Part shown: in pieces, positions 13,980 through 26,120 of the stretch | Layout: each line of letters opens with the position of its first letter | Numbering within the stretch: the stretch's first letter is position 1 | NCBI GenBank assembly: GCA_008508345.1 | Contig: QNGE01001326.1 | Coordinates: 6,110 to 70,109 of the forward strand | Origin: Paragonimus westermani | Lineage: Eukaryota; Platyhelminthes; Trematoda; Plagiorchiida; Troglotrematidae | Direction: 5' to 3' | Length of the DNA: 64,000 nt | Program-made: the position numbers and the translations under genes | The notes under the pieces: generated by a model | What the model was told of the DNA's origin: nothing | Database searches by the model: none | Seen by the model: the letters and a program-made list of their open reading frames with translations, nothing else

Positions 13980-14200
13980 AATAGATTGGGAAGAGCATGA
14001 CAGTAAAAACAAGTTGTGTTGCCCAACATTTCAACCACATAGGGTGATCTCTCTCAGGAGTATCGTAACGGACTGTTATAATTTCGATTACATCATTGCT
14101 GAGGAGGGCCATCATAGATGATTGAAACGTTGAGTATTACCACCTTCTCGTAAGGTTGTGTTCGCAATCTACTTATTTAAAATGTTAAATACGGCACAAA
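13980..14200. repeat. Old palindromic element, relative of the 57.7-kb copy
   Basis: Two diverged arms face each other. The left has TAGATTGGGAA, then TTTCAACCACAT, then CTCAGGAGT. The right has GCTGAGGAGGGCC, then ATTGAAACGTTGAGTATTAC, then a GTTGTGTT and CAATCT end. Each block matches, in order, an arm of the perfect palindrome at 57682-57892, and the similarity runs past the arm into a TGTTAAA string on the right. Inverted symmetry was therefore a property of the family before these two copies diverged. Confidence 0.7.
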
Positions 14201-17200
14201 AATTGGTTTAGTTCATTGGTATTTTTTTTTAGGATTAACCCACTCTTGTCAAACGGTCAGGTGTGTCCCATGCATAACAATTATTTTGTACTGTGGAAAC
14301 GCTCGCACCTGCTGCAACGATGAAACGTGATTCTCAATGAAGGTTTGTTGCCACTTCTTGCCTTGTATCTATTCGTGGTTTCGAACCGTGTGAACCCGCT
14401 CAGCACAGCCGTTTTCGTTATACTCATGCATTTCGACATGCAAGTAGTAAATTTGTTTGTTTTCCATACCTTTATGGGCCGACTGGTATTCCAGCATTTT
14501 CTGTCAAAACAATGAACAACACGATATAATTACTTTTGATCGGTTAGCTTAGTGAGGGTACTCAACTGAAGTCATATAATCGGCGTCAACAGTGTCCCCA
14601 GCAGGAGCATCGTACACCCAAATCTCCTCCGTCACATTCTGTTGACTACATCTCCAGTGATCATATAGTTCTCTGTTTTTGGCGACACAGCAGTAGTAAC
14701 ACTTATGAGAGTAGACGACCGTCAGCGACTGATCAGCAGAGGTTGCTCACATGTTAATTATGTACAATATATCAATAAGTCTTGCTTTTCTAAAATGGGG
14801 ACCCTTGTTAAACAGCTGTTTTACACAACACCTGAGGATGGCTACTTATGAGGAGCCTGAGTGTAATTATCTGTACCTGTTTCATTTGTAGTCCCACTGA
14901 ATGCTGACGACGTGACCATGGTCACTATTCTCGATTATTATGGGTCTGAATCCAACACTGCCCTGCTTTGCCGACAGATGAACTGTACATATTGATTTTT
15001 CGCTCGTAGGACCAGTGACGTACAAAACAGTCTGCAATATCTCCACCTATAAATCGGATCCACACTAAAGAACCAAAGACTGCTAGAATGGATCACTTTT
15101 CAAAATTTGTGCTAGTACAATACGACCACAGAAGAAAATTTTGCCACGAAAATCTGGAACATAAGCGGCGTATTTCCTATCAGGTTCGGCAAAATGTGTT
15201 AGCATGTCTAAACATGTTCCGAAATTCGAACTGCTATGGTGGTGGCATGAACACTAAGCTGGGCTATTTCAACGATAACCACATGGACCGCACTCGTTGG
15301 CTTAATCCTTGGCTGGGTTGGCAGCCTCCGCCTAAGCTTACGCACACTGACAGTATTATTAAGCACATGTGACAATAAACGCCTTGCATTGTAAAATCTG
15401 AGCTCTTGATTAGCAACGCATAAACAGAATGGTATGGAAGAGTTCGCGATCACCGAGGAGTGCAAGTTAGTTCAATACGCTGGTCCAATTCATTGGCGTT
15501 TCAGACGGATCACGGTTAACATTCTGTTAACCCTTTAGTTGTTACCAGATTTTAAGTTGAATCAGATCTATGGTCATGTGATCACATTAACGATCGCTTG
15601 AACAAAAGAGCGTCGGAGTTAAGACATTCTTAACCCTCATGATACAGCCTTTTGCGACCGCTCTTAGCCAGCGGTTATCGGTGTTTAGATTGTAGTTATC
15701 GATTTCAACGTATAGTCGATGGTTTTTCATCATTTCGAGCCAGGTCATACACCAGGCATCAGTGAACCGGCAAATGTGCGACGTACGATCTCCATGGCCC
15801 AATCGCTCTGATTAATCGTGTGAACCCAGCATAGCCAGCAAGCCTTTACGTTCAAATCATTTCGGATACCGGAGCTGAATTCTGTTTACCATAAAGGGTT
15901 TACCACAGCGGTAGGTCAACATCTTGACAGAACCTTATTGTCACGCTTTAGGCCAGTTTAAACCTTCAGATAACGCCAAGTTTCGACATCAAAAGCGGAG
16001 TGCAACCAGAATTTTCAACCTCTCCTTGTTCAACTTCGCAGTAGACGGTATGCTAGAGCAAACTGACAGTCTGCGAATATGATGTGGAAATGGTCACACC
16101 TATTAGATATCGGTAATCAGAGAATACAAACGACACTGTCGGAGCCTGTGGCGGTAAACAGAGCCGAGAACGCCCCAGTCTGATTAGAGGGTTCAATTCG
16201 GCGTGATTATCTCACTTTCAAAGAGTAATGTAAGACTGTTCTCACTGTTGATGGTGGACCTTTGGATAAAGTCAAACAACTTGGGCGTTGTCAGCGCTCG
16301 CAGAAAATCTGAAGATCTTAGAAAATGGAATGTGTTTTTCAACTTACACTACCTTTGTGAACTGTTTCTGTTTGAAGACTGAGTGTATCGTGCTTAATTG
16401 TATAGTTTAGAAATACGGCTCATCAGCGCAGATGTTCAGAATGTCTGCTTTCAATCAACGGGCTTTCCCAAACATAAGCATCGTGTGGCGGGAATACCGT
16501 ATTGGCAGTGGAGGGACTCACTAGCGCTCTCGGGGAGCACAAACTGTATTCTCTAATAAGTTCGACTTGCAGACGTGAACGTATTTTACTAGTGCGCATT
16601 CACCGCTTGTCACGATGCGTCTTGTTTGCGAACGGTGGGCTGAGCTGAAGGCAGCAGTTTGATAGTGAGTATGTGGCCAAGATTCCCGACAGGAATGCTC
16701 TGACTTCGGAGCTTGCTGGTAGGGGGATTTCACCGCTTTCTTGCTAGGGTCAGAAGGACAATGAACGCCTATGGCTGACGACGCCGTTTAATATGGTCGA
16801 TAGCAGTAGTCAACAGTGCCTGCACTATGAAAAGCTGTGTCCGGCATAACTCTCTTTTTCAGCTTACAAGATGTTATACACGAGACACCAACCCATTAGT
16901 GCTCTCAGCCAGCACAATCGAGATAAGAGCCTCAATTGCACGGTTCAAGATGAAGGAACTGCTTGATCAAGTTAAGATGTGGCAATCGTGTACACCTCGA
17001 GTGCGTTCTGGTGTGTGTATGCGTCCCAATGCCACATGGATGGACCTGAGTTTTGATTGTCCTGTCCACAGCACGAAGTGGATATCACAAAATGTTGGCA
17101 AAGCGGTGCCCCACAAAGTCACCAATTTGACACAGATTTCCTTTTGTTCCTCTGTGTGAACAAAACGCCGTGCATATCGACAGTCTTCGGAAACCTATCT

Positions 17201-18568
17201 GAGTAAGTACAATACAAAATCCTTCGAATTCGGCCGTCCATACTGTCTGTTGTCAACGCTTATACCAGTCACCATTGATAACGACTAATCTTATCTGGTG
17301 TGCATTGAAACAGAGTGGAGTTGCGTTCAGCTTGCGATTAGTTTTCTACTGCTGTTGTACTTGTATCCCAGCCCCATCCGCTACATGCCTCAAGGACAAC
17401 AACGACTGTAGTGAGGACAAGTGACTCAGTAGGAATACATACTGTATTGTGGCATTTACAAACAATCGGGTCATTTTAAAGTACATGGATGAGTGAGCCG
17501 TTGGGCGTTGAAGCCGCGACCAATCAGAACGCACTTGGAGCCTTGGCACGAGTGTGGGGCACACAGGCGGCCTTGTCGCGTATACAACTACTGACAATAA
17601 ATCGCTGAAAAACCGACCAACGGTCACGTGATGAGCGTTGATCGAACTGATCACGTTAATTGATGATTATTGGTCACCACAAACAACAACTGCTAAATAG
17701 TAGAGGATTTTGGTGTATCTAAACTAAACACCACCCAAAAATGATCAGTTTTCACACAGATATTTCAGTTAATCCTTTATGAACAGAAGCTCTTGCACCG
17801 GCTCGACGGTAACAACTGAGCGTTTGCATATGCTAATTCGGTTGAGTCCGTTGTGGGATCAAGGACACGATAGACAATACAGTTGCCCCATGAAAGTGTG
17901 GCCAGTTAATATCTTTCTCGTACGTGACAAGCATATGCATTACGGACGAGCACTAACAAAAGCATAATTCGAAAGGGGTTGTCTGAAAAGTCTAGTGGAC
18001 TGCGACCAACCGTGAGTGAAGTTCAGCAACTGTGCCGGCAACCAACAAAACGTTTGTGCTCTGGGCACCTCAGATATGCAGGAATCGCAATCCATGACGA
18101 CATCGAATCGAGAGCTCATATGCTCTCTCAAAGTGAACATTCAATCCGGAGGCGAGACACTTTTTGTGGGAACCGATGCCCGGCCAAGGGAATTTGTCAA
18201 CAATCTTGAACTTCCTACGAATCACTAAAGTAACGCTCTTTTCTGATCGATCATTGCTCATGATCGTACAACACACCGATCATGCTGTGAACATTCGAGG
18301 GCATCCTTGCTCGGATTAGTTTTTCTCGGCGACCAGAACCAAAAGACAACCGAGGTCATATTACCATGACTGCGTGCGGCCATACCAATTGCGGTTTCAT
18401 CTACACCTCTCGTGTCCCGCATATAACTGAAACGACAACGCAAAGTCGAGACCCTTTTGCTAATGTCCGCTCAAAATAGTAAACCCAATCTACAAATCAA
18501 TATCTATAGAAAGGTTGAATACCACTCAGCTGATCGCAAAGTCCGAAGAGCGACAAACCTTTTAGAAA
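14201..18568. other. No gene supported
   Basis: Frames of up to 110 codons (for example 16827-17159 +, 17346-17654 -, 17979-18228 +) overlap each other on both strands and show no recognised domain. No LINE or PLE motif was found by reading. Confidence 0.4.
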
Positions 18569-18909
18569 CCTCACACTAGGCACGATCGAATTATCAAATC
18601 TGAACGCTCAACCACTTTCGTTCGTGAACAATGATCAGGTTGCCCGATCGTCTCGAGAGGAGACAGTAACTGTCCTGTTAACTCTAATCGATAACCCTGC
18701 GATTAGGACTTCCCATGTAGGTCGAGATCACTGGTTTCATTAAACTTGTTAGGCGATATTTTAGACTACTGATCGCGGCGTTATCGATTGTAGTTAACAG
18801 CACAGTTACTGTGTCTCCTCTCGAGACGATCGGGCAACCTGATCGTTGTTCACAAGCGAAAGTGGTTGAGCGTTCAGATTTGATAATTCTGTCATGCCTA
18901 ATGTGAGGT
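18569..18909. repeat. Fold-back element: ~126-bp inverted arms, ~86-bp loop
   Basis: The arm 18569-18694 is the reverse complement of 18781-18909 with only scattered mismatches. Shared blocks include CCCGATCGTCTCGAGAGGAG, AATTATCAAATCTGAACGCT and CAACCACTTTCG. The loop at 18695-18780 is unrelated between the arms. Such a structure is typical of fold-back DNA elements or MITEs, but no transposase or target duplication was identified. Diverged copies occur at 10745-10930, 50955-51130 and 63183-63300, so it is a dispersed family and not a local accident. Confidence 0.85.
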
Positions 18910-18969
18910 CAACGGCACAGTGGTCAACACGGTTGCTTCATCAGGGCGTGGATGTGCACTGCTGACGAT

Positions 18970-19054
18970 CTCTAACGGGAGCGAAACTCGAGTCTAATGC
19001 TTTTAGGAACCCGCTTTCGAGACGCTCTAAACTCGAGTTTCACCCGTGTTAGAG
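18970..19054. repeat. Small imperfect hairpin flanking the fold-back element
   Basis: The 24-base stretch at 18970-18993 and its imperfect reverse complement at 19031-19054 share CTCTAAC at the outside and AAACTCGAGT at the inside, separated by 37 bases. The left arm is the segment repeated at the window start and near 63420. It probably marks another part, or the true edge, of the fold-back family. Confidence 0.65.
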
Positions 19055-19510
19055 TCCATCAGTAGCGCCCTTCCCTGCCAAAACTGAGATTCAAACCCCG
19101 GTATCACCAACGCGGGTTGAAACTGTACCCAAATGCGAAAATTGTCGTTGATTACCCCATTTATAAGTCAGATCCCTAATTAACTGCCAGAAATACCTTA
19201 TATCTTGAAAATAAGTACAATCAAGCTTCCGGTTGACTGTCTCACTCTGTTCAGTACTGCCTTTAGCTAACGTTAGTCAGCGTAAATTCCGAATTTGCCG
19301 TTAATTTGTTTTCCGATAGCTTGTCCGTACTCGTTTCAATACAACACATCCGACTTTTTAGGCTGCCACAAAGACTAGGTAAAACTTAAGACTACTAGAA
19401 AGTTACTAACAAAGGAATCGGAAATGCAGTATCACCTACCATATGTAACATAATTTTTAGTGCGGTCGGTAGGTACGGTTGATTAACCGGCTGAGTGAGA
19501 AACAGCCGTA
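19055..19510. other. No feature recognised
   Basis: Plain AT-rich sequence between the hairpin and the 3' tail of RTE copy A. No open frame of note. Confidence 0.4.
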
Positions 19511-22500
19511 ACATCATCATGGACAGCAACACTCCAACGGATCTCACCGGTGCCTAACGGTTACGCAAACATGATGAGAACGGGCCCTAACTGGGAAGCA
19601 AAAAAGAAGGAAGAAATGGAATCTAAATAGCATCTACGTATAGGTCAAAACCTTCAACGTTCGTACTTTGCAAGTGACCGAGTCACAAGCGGAAGGTGAC
19701 ACTAGTTTTTGTTGTCTTGTATTGTTAAGAGCAAATACTTTACAGTCAACTCAGCCAAGCAACGGCAACATTCACGCCATCATACTTGAAGTCTCCAACC
19801 CCTGACTCCGTGAATCACTAGAGTCCCAGCCAAGGAGACGAACCCAAAGTGGCTAACTCCTCCGTAAACGAATTCACTTCTCCACACAATCAGTAAATGC
19901 CCGACTCACTCCCTGACGCAATCGGCCGCAGCATCAGCAAGTTTTCGGTCTACCGGACGACTGACTGACATCAGTAGTACACGGCCTAACCATCTAAGTC
20001 TGCGGGTGGCGAAATGAACTCGAATGACATTCATTACAAAATATCTGCCTCCCAACCTTACCGTTGCTTATTCGTTGGTGTCACCCGATCAGACGCAGAC
20101 GTCGGCGATCAAATATCTGGAGGCAGTTCTCGCCTCATTTGAATGGTCAAGTTCGTCAGCCGCAACGCAACACGGCTCATGTGATCACTTTACATACACA
20201 ACGCCCAATTATCCGGCAGATGCCACTCTGTCACCACAGATACCTTACATTCGCCAATACAGCCCTACTCTTAGAGATACGAGCTTTAATTCCATCCTCG
20301 ACACTTCCACCGCTACTTGCGCAACTTTCCAAGTAAACAAACCCGTCAATAACCCATAGGACTTTTATTACTGAACACTAATTCTACGGGACCACGACTG
20401 CCTTGCAGAGACACATTGTACTTTAAGGGTGAAATGGCAATAGTGACTGCTGTTTGGAAGTCGTCAAACAAAACTCTGTTTTGGTATAGCAAACACTAAT
20501 CAGTCTTCCACGAGGAGATCTAAGCCAGCAGTTTTTGAGTGCTAACCTCCATTGCTTCGTCCATGACAAGACTGAACAAAAATGGTGAGTGAACAGTCCT
20601 GAAGTACGCCGCTCATGGCGTTGGGGCTGTCAGACAGCTCACCGTAAATCCTAACCTGAACTGAAGTATGTTCACATACTTGGTCGATACACTCCTGGGT
20701 TTAAGCGAATTTAAAAGTGTATATCGATCCAGTGAATCGAACGCACATTTATAGCCGCGAAGAACAGCACTGGTCGGTCGGCGGTATAAATGACGCTGCT
20801 CCAGATTTTGGCGTATGGAAAATTTGTTCAATACATCCACGTGCACGACGAATCCCTGTCTGTTTCTCCTTAATGTCCGTTTTCTGGGCTGCGATGAGTC
20901 GACGAATTATTGCGGATGCGAGAAACCTAGTGATGACTGGGGTCAAGATTGCTTCCCTATGGTTTTCGCAGGAGTCCCTGACCCTTTTCTGAATATGGGA
21001 ACTGCTGTAGAATGATCCCAGTGAATGAGGGAGACCTCTGTCATCCACGCGAGTCGAAGCAACTGAGTGCAGTCCTCTTTACCGCCTCATCCGTTTGGAA
21101 AGTGCCGGTAGGATGGCATCTGGGCCAGGATTCTTGTTGAGTTTGACAGCCGAAATCTTATTGCGCAACTCACTTCTGGTTGGTGGTTCTAACTCTACCG
21201 ACCAAGACAATAGGGTTTAAGACTGACGAGAACATGGTAGAAGCATAGAGTAAGCTAAGTTGGCCCTCGAAATGTCCCGTTCAGTGGTTTATCATCCAAG
21301 GATTTATCACAGACGGATTAACTGTCCGCACTGACGATAGTTACAACGATAGGACCCTCTGGATCAGTAGTGCAGATGAATTTGAGGGGTGCGACCGTAA
21401 TGCATACAGGAAAAGCGGTTTCATTAACCTTCTCAGCCAGTCAAGTCATCAGGATGAAATCTTTCCAGAACTTGTTACATGAACTGTCACGAGGGATAGT
21501 CCACCTGGCATTCAACACCTCTAAGGGCACCGCTGAGATCCGATGTTTGTTTAACACAATAACCATTGCGTCGCAGGAGATGGTACCTGATGCCTAAATG
21601 ACTGACGGTTGTTGGGATCCTCAACGTCAGAACTGCTGAACTTGCATTCTAAGTTAGCTTGATAATCATATTTTACTGCCGACTTGGCAGGTTTTTGACA
21701 GTCAGCTGTTGTGATCGGCTGGGTTGTCGCCCAGCGAAAGTAAGCGCAGAGCAATACAATGTTAATCCATAAGCTGGATTCATGCGTGTGCACCAACGAG
21801 AATTTACGACTCAATGATGATGCTCCAACGAAAACGTCAATCATCAGTGGAGCCACGCTACGTGTAACTAACAGTTATGTGGTTTATTCGAGACCAGGAG
21901 TTATTCGGGGAGAAGCGTGAGGTGAGACAGTGGCGCACTGTTGATTACAAATAGTCTATTTGGCGCATAACGGCAACAGTCACTCGCCGACAAGATATCA
22001 ACCCAAACCCGTCAAGTAAACCAGAGCTGGCATGGATAAGTCGGCCGGCCGGCCGAAACAACCACATCTCAGACTATGATGATCATATCAAAACCATGTC
22101 GAACTAAGGAGAACAGCCAAGTCCGGGTGAAAAGGCGTCCTTGGCGTTGCTGTCATCATAGGCAGTTGAAGCACAAGCGAACATTGTGAAAAGATTTCAG
22201 AAGTTTGGGCGTCTAGATCTGACCTTAACGGAATCTGCCAAGCGGACGGTATAGGGACCACTGCTAATGATAACCGAACGTACCGATGAGGTTGCTACCG
22301 CTGCGTTGAGGACCATACATACTTCAGCCTGACCCGTAGGGATAATAATGGAGCGCATGGCCATTACCGAGTAGAAAGACTGTGTACCGTCAGTCTCGCA
22401 CGTTCAGATTCTGGAAGGAAGTAGCGTCGACTTTCAATGAACCTAGCGTTTTGGCACCAACAGTCTGCTGACCTATCTGTTTTAGAGTATAAAACTTGAA

Positions 22501-22995
22501 ATCACGTATGCCAACTCCCATTGGAGACCTAAAGCAAGAACGAGAGAAACCAGAGGTCGGGTGGTGACAGAGCTTACAGTTAAGGTGTAAATATGATTAG
22601 CTATGTCCACTGTGGGATAGGAAAGGGAAGCGGAAAGAAAATGTAATCGGGGGAGGTCTAAGATTTAAACCACATGGTATACCAAGACAGGAATCCGCCT
22701 AGCTGTATGCAACAGATCTGACGACCTGGTTATATTACGAGACGGCTGACAGGGTATGGAATTAATAATTACTCGCATTTATGGCTGTATGTGAACTGGA
22801 GTAGTGAGGACGTCCAGACCTAGATTGGGATAGTAATGTCCTCGGCCAGACGATTTGGCTCAGAAAGACTGTACCGCAAGATTGAATGAAACCTACGACC
22901 GGAATTTGACAGAAAAGTCTTGATACTGGGAATGCCGATAGGAATGAATATGACGATTGTTGTATTCTTTCAAGAACATCCAGCAACTGGAGTGC
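19511..22995 (-). mobile_element. RTE-type non-LTR retrotransposon, copy A (decayed)
   Basis: Read on the minus strand, this is a decayed LINE of the RTE type. The 5' part (22995-22740) and the endonuclease region (about 22340-22040) align with copy B at 31950-31690 and 31260-30980. The RT is visible at 21048-20749, with a segment like LTPVITRFLASAIIRRL, then EKQTG and RGCIEQIF, and at 20846-20613, with RHLYRRPTSAV and FDSLDRYTLL. A VRQGCPLSPFLF-like block follows near 20600 in shifted frames. The 3' end, near 19540-19511, reads TTGCTGTCC followed by ATGATGATG, the tail shared with other copies. Stops and frameshifts throughout make it inactive. Its length of about 3.5 kb is near that of full RTE elements. 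Confidence 0.85.
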
Positions 22996-23264
22996 TACTC
23001 ACAAAGTGATTATGGCTGAATGTTTAGACGTGAAGATTCGACCAAGTCTAGTGTGAGGATAACAGTGAAATGATCAACACACTTGTATGTGGGTTGGAGC
23101 TCAATTCCCTGTCACTATTGATGCACTTGAGTTCGTTAGTGCTACTTTTCAAAAGATGTTAATTGTAACAATCTATCTGAACGCGATGGGTGTTGTCCAC
23201 TTCATAATAACGTAGCCAGTAAGATGTTAGGTCGAAAGGAGTGGAGATTACGTGATACGAAAGG
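22996..23264. other. Region downstream of ISCU; no feature recognised
   Basis: Lies between the 5' end of RTE copy A and the candidate ISCU poly(A) signal. Nothing recognised. Confidence 0.3.
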
Positions 23265-23270
23265 TTTATT
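23265..23270 (-). promoter_or_regulatory. Candidate ISCU polyadenylation signal AATAAA
   Basis: On the minus strand the hexamer AATAAA occurs about 205 bases after the ISCU stop codon, a reasonable 3' UTR length. The hexamer is common in AT-rich DNA, so position is the only support. Confidence 0.35.
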
Positions 23271-23473
23271 TTAAAAACAATGCACGAATAACGAAGACTA
23301 GATCATCTGAAAGCTGTGAATATAAAACGTGAAAGATGGACGATAGAGAGGGCAATGTCGAAATATGGACAAAAGTTTCTCGTGAGGTCGATAAAAGCAA
23401 CGAACTACATTCCCTGACATAGAATGGAAAGGACTGGGTAGCATGTGCCGTTCACGCGTAATAATGTGCTATG

Positions 23474-23535
23474 CTACGTCCCTTGTTTGTTTTTGTAGTC
23501 CTTTAGAGCGGCTTTGATGGCATCTTCAGCCAACA
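23474..23535 (-). CDS. ISCU: ISCU Fe-S cluster scaffold, last coding exon
   Basis: This 62-base exon begins on the minus strand right after the acceptor TCTCTTATCTAG. It supplies the last two bases of a split Met codon, then encodes LAEDAIKAALKDYKNKQGT and a TAG stop. That is the C-terminal helix of the IscU/ISCU scaffold, in which the residues after the LHCS cysteine read MLAEDAI in animals. The upstream exon ends in phase 1 with the A of this ATG, so the two exons join in frame. The exon is too short to appear as an open frame and was found by its match to the family. ISCU works in the mitochondrial matrix, where Fe-S clusters are built before transfer to client proteins. Confidence 0.95.
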
Positions 23536-24109
23536 CTAGATAAGAGAAGGATTGATAAAAAAGAAATCACTATTATGATGAGTGAATTGAGAAGATACTG
23601 ACAGAAGCAGTATACTTGACCGTGTTTCTGTGTGTTAAGTTATCAGGGGCCACATCAGGGACTACTCTGGACACGGAACAACAGAAAGGGTGGAGTTTTC
23701 CTTAAACGAATTTGAGGAACGTAAAAAGCATTTTGTGTAGGTTATATGTACCATGTAAATGAAATGATAACCAAACAAATAAACAATTGCGGAGTTCGTT
23801 TAACCGACAATAATCGCTGAGTTACATAAATGTGTGTGACACGGTGACAGTTTTATACAAAAATATGCGGGTAAACGATGAGGACAAAAGACTACGGGGA
23901 TCAACTACTAACACATGGATTACCAAAGAATTCGAATGCTTCGCATGAGTCAATTGATCAATGAGAAAAGTTAACTAAACGCAGTTAATCGATACATGGG
24001 TTTATACTAACTGCGTAGATGCACTCCAATATTTACTTGTACAAGTCTAATCAGTTATCGATTTGGTGAATACTGATCAGGACATATAAAGTGTTCTATG
24101 AACACATAT

Positions 24110-24160
24110 CTTACAATCGAGTATCAGTGAGAACCACTTGATGTATTGCTGTCTGTTTTA
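24110..24160 (+). repeat. RTE 3' tail fragment
   Basis: The string CAGTGAGAACCACTTGATG followed by TATTGCTGTCTG matches the terminal block of the RTE 3' UTR seen complete at 33600-33640. The ATGATG tail itself is not present. Only about 50 bases are left. Confidence 0.6.
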
Positions 24161-24906
24161 ACTGGATCTACGGCCTAAGACCGCGTAAACAAATAACAGA
24201 TTAACGGTTAATGAAGCGGCGGACAACGGAACGACGGCCAACGGTAATGAACAGCGGACTACGGAGTATACACGACCAGTTCATAACTCCCGGCCAACCC
24301 AACCACCCGAGGCTAACGCATGAATACCGAAAAAAACTGGCCTCCGAACAGAGCTCTTGTGATGTCACTCAGTCCGAAGACAACGTGGTCACAACCCCGT
24401 TCATATTATAGGGTTGCGGCTAGCAACAAGCAAATGTCAAGAGAATGAGCCAGACAAAAGTTCAGACAGTGCAGGGTAGGTGTGTAGACGGGATGACAAC
24501 AACGGTTGTCACGAAGGCTGAGGACGCTCGTGAAGGCAGGAGAAGTATATGACTCTGGCAACAACGAAGGTTACTCACAAGTGTACTTTGTCTGTGTTTC
24601 TGTCACACAATGTTTTTAGGGAGCTGGCGACTTCCCCGACATTGTCTATGTTCATGATGATCTCAAGTAAAAATTTCGGCGTTCAACAAAAGCAGTCTAA
24701 TTAGTCCAATGTGAGACACAGCAAGATGGGGAGACACCAACAACCGTTGGGGGTTGAGACTACGTATGTTATCTGAACAAATAGGCAGCTGATGTGCTTT
24801 ATAGCCAAAAATTCGCTAATCGTGTGTAACGGGGCTTTTAAATGCGATTGAACTTGATTTAAGTGACATATATACACCTCACGACAAAATTAACGGACCA
24901 CCTAAC

Positions 24907-24908
<2 letters not shown>

Positions 24909-24942
<34 letters not shown>
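24909..24942. repeat. (TA)n microsatellite
   Basis: About 17 uninterrupted TA units, followed by ATGTATGTACATAC. Simple slippage repeat inside the ISCU intron. Confidence 0.95.
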
Positions 24943-24949
<7 letters not shown>

Positions 24950-25002
24950 CATACAACACACCTTATCTTTTCCACAATCATGTCACTGTTACCTCATCAC
25001 TG

Positions 25003-25030
25003 CTATATATATATATACGAGAGAGAGAGG
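25003..25030 (+). repeat. (TA)n-(GA)n compound microsatellite
   Basis: TGCTATATATATATATAC runs straight into GAGAGAGAGAG. The same order, with a similar TGC-CTATATA lead-in, is found at 40650-40678, so the two may share an origin as the tail of one repeat family. Confidence 0.85.
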
Positions 25031-25924
25031 GAAGGGCGACCTTCCATCTTATAAAAACGAGACCAAGGCGTAAAAGTCTAGTCTTATCAACTGAGAATGC
25101 ATCAATAGGCATGCACACTGGGTGAAGACTCACGTCCATTGGGTACCTAAATGTGTGAAATTCCGTAGCGAGAAAAATGGCAACTTGGACAGCAGTGAAG
25201 TGGCAGCATTGACAAGACCGTCGGAAAGACAACACCTGCTGGGCGAGGACACTAGTGACGGAAGATCAGTGAAGGTTTGAGGATGCATATACAACAGGCG
25301 TCCACTATGAATGGTGATTACAATGTTCACCCCCATGCTAACACACTACGTTTTTTTAATCATTTCTCACGTTAAATCTGTACATTTACACTTCGACGGT
25401 GAACAAAAGAAATCCGTCCTACTGGATTACTACGGTTAACCATATGTCGAAGAAACCCTACGGTAATATTGTGATTAACCTTGCGACTCGTTGAAATAAC
25501 CATTGTGACATGTAACGATCTGTTGTTTAGACACAAAAGTGGGCACTCAACTATGTAATTTAACGAAATTGTCGCAGGGTACGCACATCGTGTTTCCAAA
25601 GTTGGCACCTCCATTTACACGGGCTTTTAGCCGGTTATGACGTTGCTTACTCTCTTTCTTATACACAGCCACCTCGACCACGATGTTTTGGCTGCAAAAG
25701 TGTACATATCCACGTGGTCTACTTAATGTGAGGGTGGGCCTTTGAGCGGAGGTACAACAGTTTGACTAGATAACCAACATGATCGTCTATCATGCAAGAA
25801 ACAGCTAGTGCATCCAGATCAATTGTGAACGATCAGGAATTGCTGACCCTTCTGTTTTGGGTCTTTAATTGTTTGTTTTCTTCCTGTTACTTTGCTCTCT
25901 CTTTCTCTCTCACTTTACTTTCAC

Positions 25925-26120
25925 TTACAGCTCGACTGTTTGTTTGGAAGGTGCAAGCGCCTTGATACTGACTGTTTGAATAGAGACTTCTAGCAGTTGG
26001 TTCCCTTCCTCTCCCCTTCTTTTTTCTTCCCTCTATCTGCAGAGGGTTTGCCTTTTTTTACAGCTGTATAGCAGTTAAGCATCGCTGTGAACCAGATATA
26101 TTGTTGTCAACGATGAAGTC
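25925..26120 (+). repeat. RTE 3' UTR, detached copy
   Basis: Aligns by eye with the 3' UTR of copy B (minus, about 28820-28640) and with 33455-33676. Shared blocks are CAGCTCGACTGTTTGTT, a GGTGCAAGC-like block, a pyrimidine run with CTTCCCTC, then CAGTTAAGCATCGCTGTGAA and a TATTGTTGTC end followed by GATGAAG. Only the 3' end is present, as expected of 5'-truncated LINE insertions. Confidence 0.75.

Noticed and set aside
17979..18228. Plus frames with a retroviral-protease-like feel
   Set aside because: No D-[ST]-G motif is present and nothing gag- or pol-like lies nearby.
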